Shown here in pieces: positions 45,801-57,959 of a DNA stretch of 64,000 nucleotides; the first letter of the stretch is position 1; each line of letters starts with the position of its first letter. Source of the DNA: Phyllostachys edulis (lineage: Eukaryota > Streptophyta > Magnoliopsida > Poales > Poaceae). The notes below the pieces were generated by a model that saw nothing but the letters and a program-made list of their open reading frames with translations, was not told the origin of the DNA and did no database searches. The translations under genes and the position numbers were made by a program. The stretch spans positions 54,656,382-54,720,381 of the forward strand of contig CM070566.1 of the NCBI GenBank assembly GCA_036346405.1. Direction: 5' to 3'.

Positions 45801-48800
45801 ATAGTTCCTGGGATAAAAGCCCGAAACCATTCTCTCACTTAGAGAAATTTTATTTTATTTTGTTTTCTCTATTTCTTTTTTAGCACCTAATGTTGTTCAA
45901 GTTTTAGTTTTAGAACCAACACAATATTTTAAAAAAGGTAAAGTTTAAATGCAAATGTTCAATGAAAATTTTCCTAATGTATTTATATTACTTGATCCCA
46001 AGAATAGGATTTTGGGATGATACAATTTCCGTTTAACGCCACCTCCATCTCCGTCATTCTTTGAGGATAATACTGCCTCCTTGCCATCCATTTTCGCCAT
46101 CCTTCCTCTCGGTGGCTGAGGAAGGAGGAGCTCTCCCATGTGCATCGCTCAGGTAAGCTTTGACCGAGTGGTTCCTCCATGCTCTATGTTCATCCCCGTG
46201 TCCATTTTTGTTAATGCAAGCTTCTCTCGTTGCTTGTAGCTCCTAGACCACTTTCGTGCTCTCTGAAGTTCCAGAGCGCATCCCCGAGGACACCACCATG
46301 TCATTTTCGCCTACATTGAGTTTTAGATAAAATCTTTCACGTCACATTGTGTCATTTAGCATGACATTGAAAACCCCTAAACCTATTGGGACAATGCATG
46401 GCAGGATTTTGCAAATTTGAAGAAATTGCATTTTCGGCCGAAGAACAGTCCCTTCATCTCCCACTTCGATTTGGTAAGGCATTGTCCAATTCCTTTTGTC
46501 TTTACCTTGCCACTAGCATCCTTGAGCTGTTCCGACCATTCACTTCTCTTCAGGTTGCTCAAGGTTTTCTCTCATCGTTGGACCGCGCCACCACCATCGC
46601 TCTCTCCCAAGACCGATGACGCTCCAACTGCATCCAAACTTCTCCGGACCCTCTCCTAGCTTAGGTAGCTCACCTGTAGTCTGTAGATGCTTGGGCACCT
46701 ACTTCTTTGAACGCTACAGAACTTCTTTGTGTTGTGTATGGTTGCCGTAGTTGTAGCGCCGCCCAGCTCCGACTAGTCGCTGCTACGGTCCACCTCAGAC
46801 CCTGCCACCACTTCCAGGAGGTGCGCACGGCTATTGCACAACTAACCCAGTCCTTGGCCGACTCCGCCGCGGCACATAGCGTCGGCGAGCTGCCGGGCAA
46901 GCAAGCGAAAACGTTGTCGTACTCGGACACGCACTGTTGCAAGATCCTTTAGAGTAAACGGCGATGATTAGCATTTAATGACTGTCTTAGCCGCATTAAT
47001 AAGTCACTTACATGCGGGCCCCTTGCACAGAAATTCAACGTGTTAAGTAAAACGCCGTAGTGACTGACTTGTGGGCCCAGCCACTTAAGTCTTTGGCACC
47101 GCAAGATAAAGCCCGTGGACTCAGTTCATGAGACCGAGTCGCTGACGGTGGACCCCACCTGTTAGTGCGCAGTTTAAATCGGAAGTTAAATGAAAAATGA
47201 ATTGTTCACCGGGCCCACTAATCAGTGACTGTGGCTAGTGCAGCCCTCGGTAAGAAAAGTCATAAAGACTTTAGGAAATTTGAAATGCATTATTTTACAC
47301 ACTAAAAAATGTGAATAACTTCTAAAATACCTAACTAATTCATCTTAACTCCAAAATGGATGAGACAGTGCTGATAATTTTCATTTTAATGAACTTTATT
47401 TTAAAATTGGTTTCAAATTTATCTCTGTAGCAGAGAATATAATTTTGGAGAGTGATCCATAAACCTACTATTTTTACAATAGAAAAAGGCTGATAACTTT
47501 AAAAATGCACAACTAATTCACAAAAACTCCAAATGAGATGAACCCAGATGTTTTGAACCTATAATAATATTCTCTATTTATCTGTATAATCCTTGTATCC
47601 CCTACTACTATATAAATTTTGACCAAATAATTAAATTACATGAACTAAGGCTTATTGGAACCTGGAATTCGAAATGCTATAACTTTCACATAATAACTCC
47701 AAATAGAATAATTCTTTCACCTATTTTCATCTAAAATCATGCACTAGCCACCATAGAAAAATCATGCATTTTTTAGCAATTTGATTTTTTAGGTATTTCT
47801 CGGTGTTTATTGATATCGTTAATTCTATAGATTCCGAGGCTATTGATATTGACTCGTACACTACTAAGAGTGAATAGCTAAACTACCAGCAAAGCAAGCA
47901 TCATTTGAACTTTTTTTTGCATCATATTTGATCCCAGATTTGGTTAAGCTAGTGCAATGATAATTACTTACATGCTATTTTGATAATGTCGCTATTTTTG
48001 TGATGTGTAAAATAGTTATATCTATTCATTGAGGTTAATCTTGAATTACTCTAGTAGCACATGGTTAAGATAGGAATGTGTGAATTATATTGTTTGAGTT
48101 TGTTTAGCCATGCAAGTCTAGAAACAGTAGTTCGATTGTTGGGAATAACCCAACAATTTTGGGAAACACTCACTTTGTTATTCATTTTATTTCAGATCTT
48201 CGTATCTATTTTATGAGATAAATTTTTATCATTTTAAATGAGTTTTCGGGTCTGGACAAGTGCTTGCTAGTGAGGGTGCCTTCGTGCACGAGATTGGGTA
48301 TGTGGATGTCTTGTCTGGACCATTAAGGACCGAACTTTGGTAACGTCGTTGATTCAAGTACACTCGTGCTACCACATGCGGGATATGGGTACTGTACGGT
48401 CAAGTAGGAGGAAGGTTTTATTGGGTGAAGTCTCATGGTGGTGTAAGGGTACTTGTGTTGATCATTTGTCTGTAGGAGCTGATGTAATTTTCTATAGTGT
48501 GCAAGTGAGCACCATTTTTCATCATTTACACTACATCGGTATTTCCAATACAACATGTGAGCCCCCTAGCAAGTGCTATCAGATGCTTGTACTAGGTACG
48601 GAAACATCTCACATGGGGGACCTAACTCAATAGAATTTTCTTGCCAAAATGATAAAGATCTCGATTCTCCCCGCCAAAGATACCAAAGGAAGTGTGCATT
48701 ATTCCGGAGGCTTATGGGCTAATCGAGCTATGTGGGTAAAGTAGTACACCTCTGTAGAGATAAAACTATTCGAATAGCTGTGTCCACGGTTATGGACAAC

Positions 48801-49726
48801 CGCTTGAGTTCGGGAGTTACTATCGTTAGACTTTGTGTTTAAATTGTTGGTAAACCCAGTATTCGGCATGAATGGGATGTTCATGCATTTTGTTCTATCA
48901 AAGTGGACTGCCACTATGGTGTTTGTTTTATTCATTTGTTATTCAATTTATGACTTATTCACATGGTTTACTTCTACTTCAAATCTATTTTTAAAATGGC
49001 AATTGATAAACTAGTATGTGTAGGTTGAAAATTGTTGCGTCTTTCGCAAAACTAAGACAATATGTGCCTTCCTTTGGAAAAACCTCTAGCATAACTACTT
49101 TTTATTTGTGCAAGACTTGCGAGTATATTTTTACTCAACCCAAATGCTGCAATTTCAGGTAAGGAAGACTTTGAGCCCAATGAGCTCGCTGGTGTCGATT
49201 TAGGCGACACTAACGAGTAGTGCTATTATTTAACTCCCAGTCGGTTGCCGATAGGTTATGGGGCATACCATGCTGGACTTTTGGTTTATTTACATTGCTT
49301 TCGCTATCACTTTATGTTCTTATTTGAATTTGGCCAGTCGGCCATTTGTAATAGTTGTAGACTTGAGCTATTACGATGTATGTCTTTTGAACTATGAATG
49401 TATGAATGTTGTATGGATGTGATCAATGCTATATGTGAGTTTGGGGCATGTTGGTCGCTGATCTTGGGAGCCAACATGATCTCATGCCCACTGTTTATGA
49501 ATTCCGATTTAACTCACTAATTGTAGTGCTTGGACTGGGAGAACCGATTATCATGTAGTGCTCAGAGAAGTGCAAGACGCATGATCGTCGAGGCTCTAGT
49601 TTTCGGTCAAGCCTCTTGCTTAGATGGAGTTAAGTTGAATCCATTCACACGGAGACCCAGTGTTATCTCCATAAGGCCGGGAATGCCTTGGTCTTATAGA
49701 GATAACTCCGGGGTCCCCACACTATT

Positions 49727-50204
49727 GGGTGGAGAAGTGCGATGAGGGAGTGGGCGTTTGGGGGTTTAATTGAATAGAGCTTCCGATGTAACCGGACTAT
49801 TATCCATTATTATATCACCCGCCACTAATGGCTTATCTTTCTTTACTTGATGGCAACCACACTCATACCATATAGGTATACGGAAGGCAGTAGTAGTACC
49901 TTAGTAAATACTGAACCATTGTAACAATCAGGTGGCTTGTGCATTTGCACGATTAGATTTATAAACAATACTAATGTTTATGATTAAAAATAGTTATGTA
50001 TGATACACAATTGTGATAGATGTAGTATGTATATTTAATTAATATACACTGGTATAATTTAGGTCCACCACAATAAGCGGTATAGATCTTCCTCTTTTTC
50101 TCTCGAATTACGAGAGAATTCATAGGTTTTCTTTTTTTTTTACAAATTAATGTGGGAATTTCTAAATCTGAAAGCACATGTGATGCCTTGAATCCTACTG
50201 TTGT
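49727..50204. other. Unassigned AT-rich stretch between two retroelements
   Basis: No ORF, no inverted termini and no tandem repeat noticed. It is the right-hand flank of LTR D and so continues the sequence that ends at 23674 on the left. Confidence 0.4.
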
Positions 50205-50454
50205 TGTAATACCCTAACCTACTCATAGTGCGGCCCATGTGGCCCATGAGGAGTCATGTGGTGGGATTAGTCCCATATTGCTTGTCTAAAGTGAGTTGTA
50301 GTAGTATATAATGCATGTTGGGTCCAAACATAGCACCTCCAGGTTAATCCTTTTACACGAAGCGAGGATGAAAGTGTAAGTGGGGTGCTATGTGTGCACG
50401 GGTCCGCCCCACGGTGTGCTGGGCATTGAGCGAATTTTGGGCCAGGGTGTTACA
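50205..50454 (+). repeat. Short (250-bp) LTR, TRIM/Cassandra-like candidate
   Basis: Starts TGTAATACCC, ends GGGTGTTACA, directly followed by GT and the TGGTATCAGAGC primer site. It is far shorter than the 3' LTR. Size, primer site and internal text (GGATTAGTCCC, then GGTCCAAACATAGCACC and GCGAGGATGAAAGTGTAAG) recall Cassandra TRIM elements, whose LTRs carry a 5S rRNA-derived promoter; the 5S likeness here is weak by eye and unproven. Confidence 0.45.
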
Positions 50455-53400
50455 GTTGGTATCAGAGCGGGCTTTAGGTCCGTGGTGAATAGATTAATTA
50501 AAATTTGTTAATGTCTTATCAACTTAAAAATTTGACACACTGGTGCACAGTAGGATGGGAATGGACAAAGCATTGCATTTATGTTTCTGCTATATCGTAT
50601 TGATGATTGCTGATATGAATTGAGTATGATTGCTCATTAATTAATTATATGATTATTATGTGTGGGAATAACCCATGTTGAGAGGTTGAGGTCGTGGTTG
50701 TGGCCCTGGGTTTTACCAGGCTACACCACCATTCGCAGATAAGAATAGGGAAGTGGTTACCTCGGATATCATAGTACAGTGTTGATAGTGAGTATCTTCG
50801 AAGAGTTGTTCCTTCCTTGAATTTGAATTTGGTCAACTCTTATCCGCTTGTGATTGATGAGTTTCTCTTAGGTTATTAGTTCATTGTGATTGATGGGTTG
50901 CTTTGAAAAAGGTTGGTGTGTTTCCATTTCCTTAATTTGTCCCATAAAGCAATCATGTTTTCCCAACCGATGAGTTATTCTTGTAGCTGGTGAACTTGGT
51001 TGATTGTCAAGTTTGACCTTTATATTGGAGTTTTGTCTTTCTCATTGGAAAAGGTGACCCATTTATTCACTTGACGTTTTTGGTTAATGAAAGTTTCCTT
51101 TTGCAAGTCCTTTAGTACGTGGAGACTTTGACTCAATGTATCTCTCTTAGGTATTTTGAGTGTTGAAGATTAATGGTTGTCATTTATGAAAGAAGCTGTT
51201 AAACCCTTTAACGATGTTTTGTCATGGTTAAGTGAGAGGTTATAATCAAAGCAATTAATGGATATGATATGGATTATCAGGTTGGGTCTCAGCGCAGGTG
51301 CATGATCGATCTTAACTAAGATCCTTGAAATGAAAGTTGATTAATTTGAAAGTGTCTTGTAGCGCTTCTTGATGAGTTGTGATTATGGGTATGGCTAAAC
51401 TTAATAAGAATTAATAGAGTTAATAAGAAGTGTGAAGCATTGATGAAATGGTTGATCATTAGAATTGTTTAGTTTGCTAAACTTGTTGAATTATTTGGTC
51501 TTAATGGATTAATCTAACTGTGTAGGAAGAGAAATATAATGATGTGTTCGACTGTTGTCTTAGTAGATAATAATATATAATTTTTCTTTAATTGGCTGTT
51601 GATGATCTTATTTTTGCTCGTGGGAATACAAATAGAGAAAGGACCATCAATTCGTCCATGATTGAATAATCATCAATGGTTTATGATAACCTCTAGAATG
51701 GAATTAGTGTGTACTAAATTAGAGTGAGCATTCTGAAAGGGTGAAGGATTGAAATTTGAAAGTGATTTATTCACGTTTGTTTCATGAGGATATTTTGTGG
51801 CTGCATGCCCTTGATAAAAGAGGTTTGCTCCGATAGTGCGGTTGGTGTATTAGATATACTCTAGAATAGGTTGATTGCTGCAATCCTTTTGAGATAACCA
51901 AAAATATTGTGAAATAATCTACTGTATTTCTTTTGGAAAGGTTTATGATGGGATTTAATAGGTGACCAGTGTTTGCATGATGGTGAAATTGTCAGATAAT
52001 AGTATGCCTTTGATGATAGGGTTTTAGTATATCCTTTTAAATTGTGTAGTAGGTTCCCTCTAAAATAGAATGGTTGTTGTAGTAAGGGTGTAAGAATTTG
52101 GTACATACTCAATTGAGGATGAGATGTAACATTTTGGTAAGCCTTTGGGGACTCTTTAAAGGAAGAGTTGTCGATAACGAACCTTGTTAAGAGTGAATTA
52201 TTCTTGATGTTAGTAATAAGGTCTACAAGAGATTGTGATGCGTTGGAGTGGTAATGATTCTTCTAGAGTGAAAGTAGGTTGATTGCTTTTCGTCATACTG
52301 GTTAAATGAAATGTTTGGAGTTTTGCGTTTGTGTTCTTTTGGGAGTTCGTGATTTATGTAGTAGGTGAAATTAGTTGAGCAATGTGACGTATCGGAAGGT
52401 TCCGTTTGGTTCCTAAGTGATTAATGTGATTTGGTTTTAAAAGCATTTCTTGTTTGGGTTGGCAAGTAATGTTATAATCAAAGAAAATTGCTTTCTTTAT
52501 TAACGGAAAATGTGTACCATAAGTATTTGAGGTTGGAGTTAAGAATTGTAATCTGCAACTTTCCTGTTGTTACAGCTTAAGAGTTTCTTGGGTTTCCATA
52601 GCAATGTTTTATTATGATTTATGGAGGTTTGAAAGTTCCTTCTTGTGGGACATGTGCCCTCATCCGCGGACTCGTATTTTGTTTTCCGAGATCATTAATA
52701 TTTGATTGTTTCTCTTGGTCTCGTGCTCACTCCGAGGAGCAACATTTTTCTTGTGCGTTGAAACTTTTATTTGTTTGTTTTTTCCTTTTGAGAAAGGAAT
52801 TAACCAACTTGTGTTACCAAAGTCTCATAAAGTGTATTATGGTGACCGGTTAGTAGTGGACAAGTATGTGATAGTGGTGAAATTTTGGGAACCAAACTAT
52901 TTAAAGAGCAGTAGACAGTGAATTGGTTTTGACCTATAACACCTGGAGAGAGTTCTATTTAAATGGAATGTTTGTCGATGAAATAAAATTAATTAGTGTT
53001 ACAACTAGTGAAACCTATGGCGAATTATGATCCAATAAATTTTGTCCATGTTGGGATGTTGAGATTATCAAAAGTATGGACTCTTGATAAATTTATTAGA
53101 GTATCGCAATTGGATACTCAGTAAGATTGTGTAGAAGAGTTATGATGGTGAAATTTAATGAGAGTAGCAGTGTGGAGAATTGTTGAGTTATTGTCAAGTA
53201 TGATTCGACCTCAGTGAGTAACCCTATGGGAGTTAGACTATTTCCAAGGATAACTTGGTCAAGAATTTATTTATTTATTGACGTTAGTGATTGAGTATGT
53301 TTGAATCTTGGTCAATCAGTTAGGGCATTGCGAATGGGTATATTGTGGTTGTGTAACTGAATTGAATTGGTGTGGATTAGAGGAGGTCTAAGATTGGTGA

Positions 53401-54559
53401 AATAAATCGCCTTGGGGCAGTTACTTGATTAGTGAGGTTATTGTTGAGCTGTGTGAAATTTTAGTAAACGAATTTGAGTATTTCCTATCAATTATACCAG
53501 AAATTCATGGTAGGAGACTTGGAGGTTGAATTTTAGCTTTGCATTTTATGCTAGGACCATGGAGACCCAATATTATGTGTAGTGGTAGATGAACAGAAGC
53601 GGATTTTGAATAGTGTGTTGATCTTTGATATAATACTTTGGGTAAAGTAAATGAGTATTTGTGCTAAGAATTTGAAGTAGATTATCTTTAATAGAATGAG
53701 ATGATGTGGTTGTGGGTGAAAAATCTCTATTGAGGTGTTGGAAACTATTTATCAAAATAATTCCTTTGGTATAGGAGTGTACTAGAGAATCTTTTTGTGG
53801 ATTAGTAGAGTCCCTCTAAATAAGTATGGTTGTTCTTTCGGTTTGAGAATCATTTTGGGATTGTCGGTTAAAAAGAAGGAGTTAGTGTGATAATTCTGGA
53901 CACCCATGATTTGGGAAAGGGTTTATTTCTTAAAAGAACATCTGATAAAAGAATGTTCTCTCGAGTAGAGAAGTGCTCTATTAGTTCTTGTTTGAGTTGG
54001 ATTTTTATGATGGAGATCATATACAATTTGAGTTGACTTATGTTGACAAGGTGGTTCTGTCCGGTTCAGGAAAATAAATGAAGTGTTTGATTTGAGCATT
54101 CGAGTGATTTCTTTTTGGCTTATGTGGAGTTTATTTGCAAACTGCCTAGATGGAATGTGAAAAGGTTTTCATGAGGAATCTTCGATTTTGGATTTGAGTG
54201 TTTTGGAGGAAAGTTGGAATTGCATTGTGAATCCTTTGTGTTTCAGTTGAAACTGATTATTAAAGTTTGATTAAAATAAGTTGTGTTGCACGTCCTTGCT
54301 TAACGGAGGTTCTCCTTGTTATGATGAAGAGGTCGACTAAGAGATGGAACAAGAGTTCCATATGTTACGTGCAAGTTATGTGGTTTGGTCCCGAAGAGAA
54401 AGATAGCCCAAAGTATACATTGGTTGTTTCCGATAGTTGCAGGGAATTTTGGAAGATGTCGTATCGCTAGGACCGCCTTAGTGTCCATATGCGGAGTACG
54501 CAATGTCTGGTATATTCTGGTGCTGAATGAGTACCTGGGTGATTCGGAGTTTTGAGGTT

Positions 54560-54770
54560 TCGTTAGAGCCGTTGATTAGCAAGTAAGACCTCACGTCCGA
54601 GTCTCGTCCGATATGTATACTGGAGAGGTCAGAACGAGCATTGAGGCATAAGACGTTGGTATCCGTCGAGGTTCCATGGTCGCATTACTATGAGCAAGAA
54701 TCGACATGGGAACTGGAGTCTCGCATGCGCAAGCAGTATCTGAGTTTGTTCACAGCAGGTACGTGTTCTA
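54560..54770 (+). pseudogene. Chromodomain-like C-terminus of gypsy integrase (relic)
   Basis: One frame reads DLTSESRPICILERSERALR, then VSVEVPWSHYYEQESTWELE and SRMRKQYLSLF. This is the pattern of chromovirus integrase ends (a Trp-containing HYDEQEATWE-like strand followed by a LRxxYPxLF helix). Upstream sequence holds stops. It supports classing the element as a chromovirus. Confidence 0.65.
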
Positions 54771-54841
54771 CCGTTGTTAGATTCTAATCGCAATTTTCTT
54801 TCACATAGATTCAGGGTCGAATCCTATTAAGGGGGGTAGAA

Positions 54842-57038
54842 TGTAATACTCCGATTTATTCTAAGAAAGAAAGCGTTCAAAAGAGAAATTAGACATAAAA
54901 AAGGGGTTTCTACAGTTCTTCGGCAACTTGGGCCTCAGGCCTTGGCCCAGGAGGCCCATGAGGGGCCGGCCACCAATAAAAGGAAGGGGAAAACCCTAGC
55001 CTATACTGTAGCTACATTAACGCCGCTGCTACAGTGTCCTGCTATGGTACATCTCCTCCCCCGCTGCCGGTGAAGAAGATCCTTGTTGCTACCGGCCAAG
55101 TGGAGGAAGAAGGAAGGCCACCCGGGTGATTGCCTGGCCAAGAAGAAGAAGAAGAGGAAGGGGAGAAGAGAGGGAAAGGGAGAGATCGTGGCCCTAGTAT
55201 GTGATCTTCAGCGGTCTTCAACGGTAAGATCTGATCCCCTTCCGATTAGCTGATTATTTGATTATTAAGTTTTATCGGTAATTAGATCTGTTAGAGCAAA
55301 GAAGGTTGGCCGACGTTTTTGAGTAGCTTAACGGAAGAATCCATTCTTGATGTCTCCTATAGATTTGTAGGCGACGTCGATACCTTTCCGTATAGTACTA
55401 GATCACATCATTTGGACGAACGGTTCAAAAGTTATGGATTTTGTAGTGCTGATGTCTTGCAAATCTGTTGGTATCCCGACAGTTTTTAGTAATCTGACTT
55501 AAGCGATTAGTTAAATGAAAAATTAGAGGATCTCACTATAACAAAAGATGTGGATAATTGGCTCAGATTTCCAGAAAGCTAAAGAACACAAACTTTGGAT
55601 AATTATACTGAAAGACATGATAGTTTTAATATTACTGTCCAGAAATCTGATGCGAATTAGATGTCCTGTTAATTAGCTTGGTAGGGGTAGTATATGGCCG
55701 AATCTGGAAGGCTCACCAACTAGGTTTAGTTGGATATTTTGATAAGCTTTCTAGAAAGTCCAAGAACACCCCATTTGGACCTCTGTACTAAAAGATATGA
55801 ATTTTTGATTATGACTGTCCACAGAGGGGACAGATCAACATTTAGGAGTTAGAGTTGGGATTGCGCTAGAGAGTTTAGCGAGTTCATGTGTACTTATAGT
55901 TTTGTTATTGGTCTAGTATTGCTGTCTTAGAGCGTTTGCTAAATTAATTCAGGTGTGGGATTGGTTCCGGGGGCAGCACCCTCTTCATGTTCTCCATTCT
56001 CACAGGGTTGAGGCAAGTACTCTGATTGATAGAATGACTATGAATGTTTGATAGTGAGTGCTAGTATTTTGATACATATTAGCTATGCATAGTTGATAGT
56101 GTGATATGTGATTAAAGATGGTGAATGCTTGAGATATATTTAAGTGTTATTCATGTATGATGCTGTTGCTATACATGTTATTGAAAGATAGAGTATTTGT
56201 ACATGTGCACATTGAGAGCATACTTGAGACTTGGTCACGTGGTGACCAAGTATGTATAATTGAGGTCCCCGTCATGTAGATGACGGGCTTGTGGTCCCCA
56301 CACCGTGGAGTGTGGGCATTGATTAGAGGTCCCCATCATGAAGATGATGGGCTGTGGTCTCTATACTTGTGGAGTATAGGCTCTTGGTCCCTGTGCTAGA
56401 GGGCACATGCAAGGGTATATATCGACGGTTGTATACCTTGCATTACCGGTAAAATGCGAAAAGAGTAAAAGAGAAAAAGATACATTGCACATTTGCATTA
56501 CATAAAACATGTGAGATGTTTTAGAGTAAAGCTTTGGTATTGGATGTTGATGCTATAACTGTGAGTTTAATGTTTTATTATTGGTACTTGCTAAGTCTTT
56601 GGGCTCACTCTTGCTTTTGTTGTGCTTTTAGGTACCATTTGCAAGAACGACATGCATGGGAGGGAGTTGACTTGAGTTGGATTCACACACTGCCACTCAT
56701 CTTTAAAGTTGATTAAATTTTAGTTCGTACCTTAATAAATGAGCAAACTGCTTAAGGATTGATTATGGTTATGCTTCATGCATTGGATTATTTGTAATAA
56801 TGATGAGTAGCATATTTTGGATATCTTTGAATATGCTTTAGCTGATTAGCATGTTTTGAATGCTTATTGATGATACTTGATGTTGGAATATTTAGTTATG
56901 ATATATTTAACTGTTGGAACCTCCGTATAGTTAGCTATACAAAGGAGGTTCTGCCGAAATTTGGTAAATTGTCTTAGTTTAGATTTGTTTAATGTTTTGT
57001 AGTAGCATTCCAGGCTCATGTTGGGCTGGGGTGTTACA
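54842..57038 (+). repeat. 3' LTR (type B, 2.2 kb) of the Tekay-like element
   Basis: Starts TGTAATACTCCG after the polypurine tract and ends GGCTGGGGTGTTACA. It matches solo LTR B (4114-4912 plus 16879-18249) in reverse complement along its length. The 60-aa ORF at 56534-56716 is not supported as a gene. Confidence 0.85.
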
Positions 57039-57135
57039 GTTTTCTATAGAGATATAGAATTTTTGGCGCAAATGTCACTGTTGCAGACAGCTTTTACGCA
57101 TCTAACACCTCTCGCGATGAAATGACAAAAATGGC

Positions 57136-57334
57136 GCCTCTACCGCACGGCCACCGTGCGGACACGTCGTCTGTGCGACATGAGGCCTCTACTGCACGAC
57201 CACTATGCGGATCCGCCTCTGCCGTGCGGCCATCGTGCGGAATCGCCTCTACCACACGACCACCGTGCAGATTCGCCTCTACCGCATGGCCATCGTGTGG
57301 ATCCGCCTAGTCCGCACGGCCACCATGCGGATTC
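57136..57334. repeat. GC-rich array of 30-bp hairpin units
   Basis: Five contiguous 30-bp units start at 57185, 57215, 57245, 57275 and 57305, with a sixth, separated unit near 57136. Each contains an inverted repeat around CCA; the first reads CCGCACGG-CCA-CCGTGCGG (57143-57161). Units differ by compensating and non-compensating changes. Since 30 is a multiple of three, one frame gives a repeating ten-residue peptide, but no start context or family supports a gene. Confidence 0.8.
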
Positions 57335-57360
57335 TCTCTCCCCTAGAATATAGTACTGTT

Positions 57361-57640
57361 TCTATGAATTTTTAAATATAGCAAATGAGCTCAAAATATT
57401 ATGCAATGTTTTGTGGAGCCTCCCAATACAATGTAATTGCTTGTGTATTTTTTCCATAATTTTATCTATTCTAAATTTTTTCTCTAAAATTTATTTAAGT
57501 ATATTGTTTGTAGGAATTTTTAAATATATAAAATGAGCACCAAAAAATTAGGTTTTTTTAAGGCTCCTTACACAGTGTACTTGATTGTGTAATTTTTCTA
57601 AAATTTTATATGTTTTGAAATTATCTCAAAAATTAAGAGT
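57361..57640. repeat. AT-rich tandem pair, unit about 160 bp
   Basis: GAATTTTTAAATATA...AAATGAGC, then a GGCTCC or GGAGCCTCC word, then TTGTGTA, TTTTTCC and AATTTTAT recur in the same order twice (from about 57367 and 57530), strongly diverged. The parent element is unknown; it may belong with the hairpin array. Confidence 0.5.
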
Positions 57641-57959
57641 TTATGACTAAAAAATTAAGATTTTAGGTTTCGGAAATTAGGGTTTCATGGTTTCATGATT
57701 CCGGCAAAGATCGCAGTAGGGTCAGGAAACATTGATGAGGAAGGCACATGATCCAACGAAGACAAGAAGTAGCAAGTAGTCGTGTGAAGCGCTTCCTAAA
57801 AACCTGATTTGCTCCTTCCCAAAAATGAGCTAGTTGGAATGCATAGCTTGTTAGCATGAAATAAAATGCCACAATTTACAATAAATTTGTTCTAGCTTTT
57901 GCCTTCTTGACAAATCAACATCGCGCATATATTGCTTTTTAATTGTCTCTAAACCAAAG

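Larger units (their letters stand above)
24586..46024 (-). mobile_element. Solo LTR E (about 4.4 kb without inserts), reverse orientation
   Basis: On the plus strand the left end is TGTCAGACCCCCGTG at 24586 and the right end GGATGATACA at 46024; read on the minus strand it starts TGTATCATCCCAAAATCC. The flanks ATCTC (24581-24585) and ATTTC (46025-46029) form a TSD with one mismatch. It is made of 24586-24600, 36341-41025 and 45663-46024, and contains the SIRE copia element, a foldback element and LTR C. Minus orientation is supported by TATATAAAGG (complement at 40164-40173) and by inverted copies of blocks found forward in LTR C: CTATTCGAATAG at 37226 and TGAGTAC/GTACTCA at 36714. Confidence 0.7.
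23675..49721 (+). mobile_element. Solo LTR D (about 4.6 kb without inserts)
   Basis: Starts TGTCACATCCTCAAG at 23675 and ends GGGGTCCCCACA at 49721, with TSD CTATT at 23670-23674 and 49722-49726. It consists of 23675-24585 and 46030-49721, split by LTR E. It shares with LTRs C and E a U3 rich in CGGACCGTCCGA-type words (24177-24400), the palindrome CTATTCGAATAG (48766-48777) next to GTACACCTCTGTAGAG, and a GAGTA...TACTC stem near 49131. No internal domain, hence solo. The ORFs in 46386-46952 lie in its GC-rich leader and show no protein family. Confidence 0.75.
50205..57038 (+). mobile_element. Decayed Tekay-like (chromovirus) Ty3/gypsy element
   Basis: A short 5' LTR (50205-50454), an initiator-Met primer site at 50457-50468, a 4.4-kb decayed internal region, a polypurine tract (AAGGGGGGTAGAA, ending 54841) and a 2.2-kb 3' LTR (54842-57038). 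The flanks GTTGT (50200-50204) and GTTTT (57039-57043) may be a TSD with one mismatch. Coding traces are faint: FLLVGHVPSSAD-like RT connection text near 52625-52680, and a chromodomain-like end near 54660-54760. No long ORF survives. It is old compared with the Tat and SIRE copies. An alternative is a short element inserted at the 5' end of an older gypsy. Confidence 0.6.
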
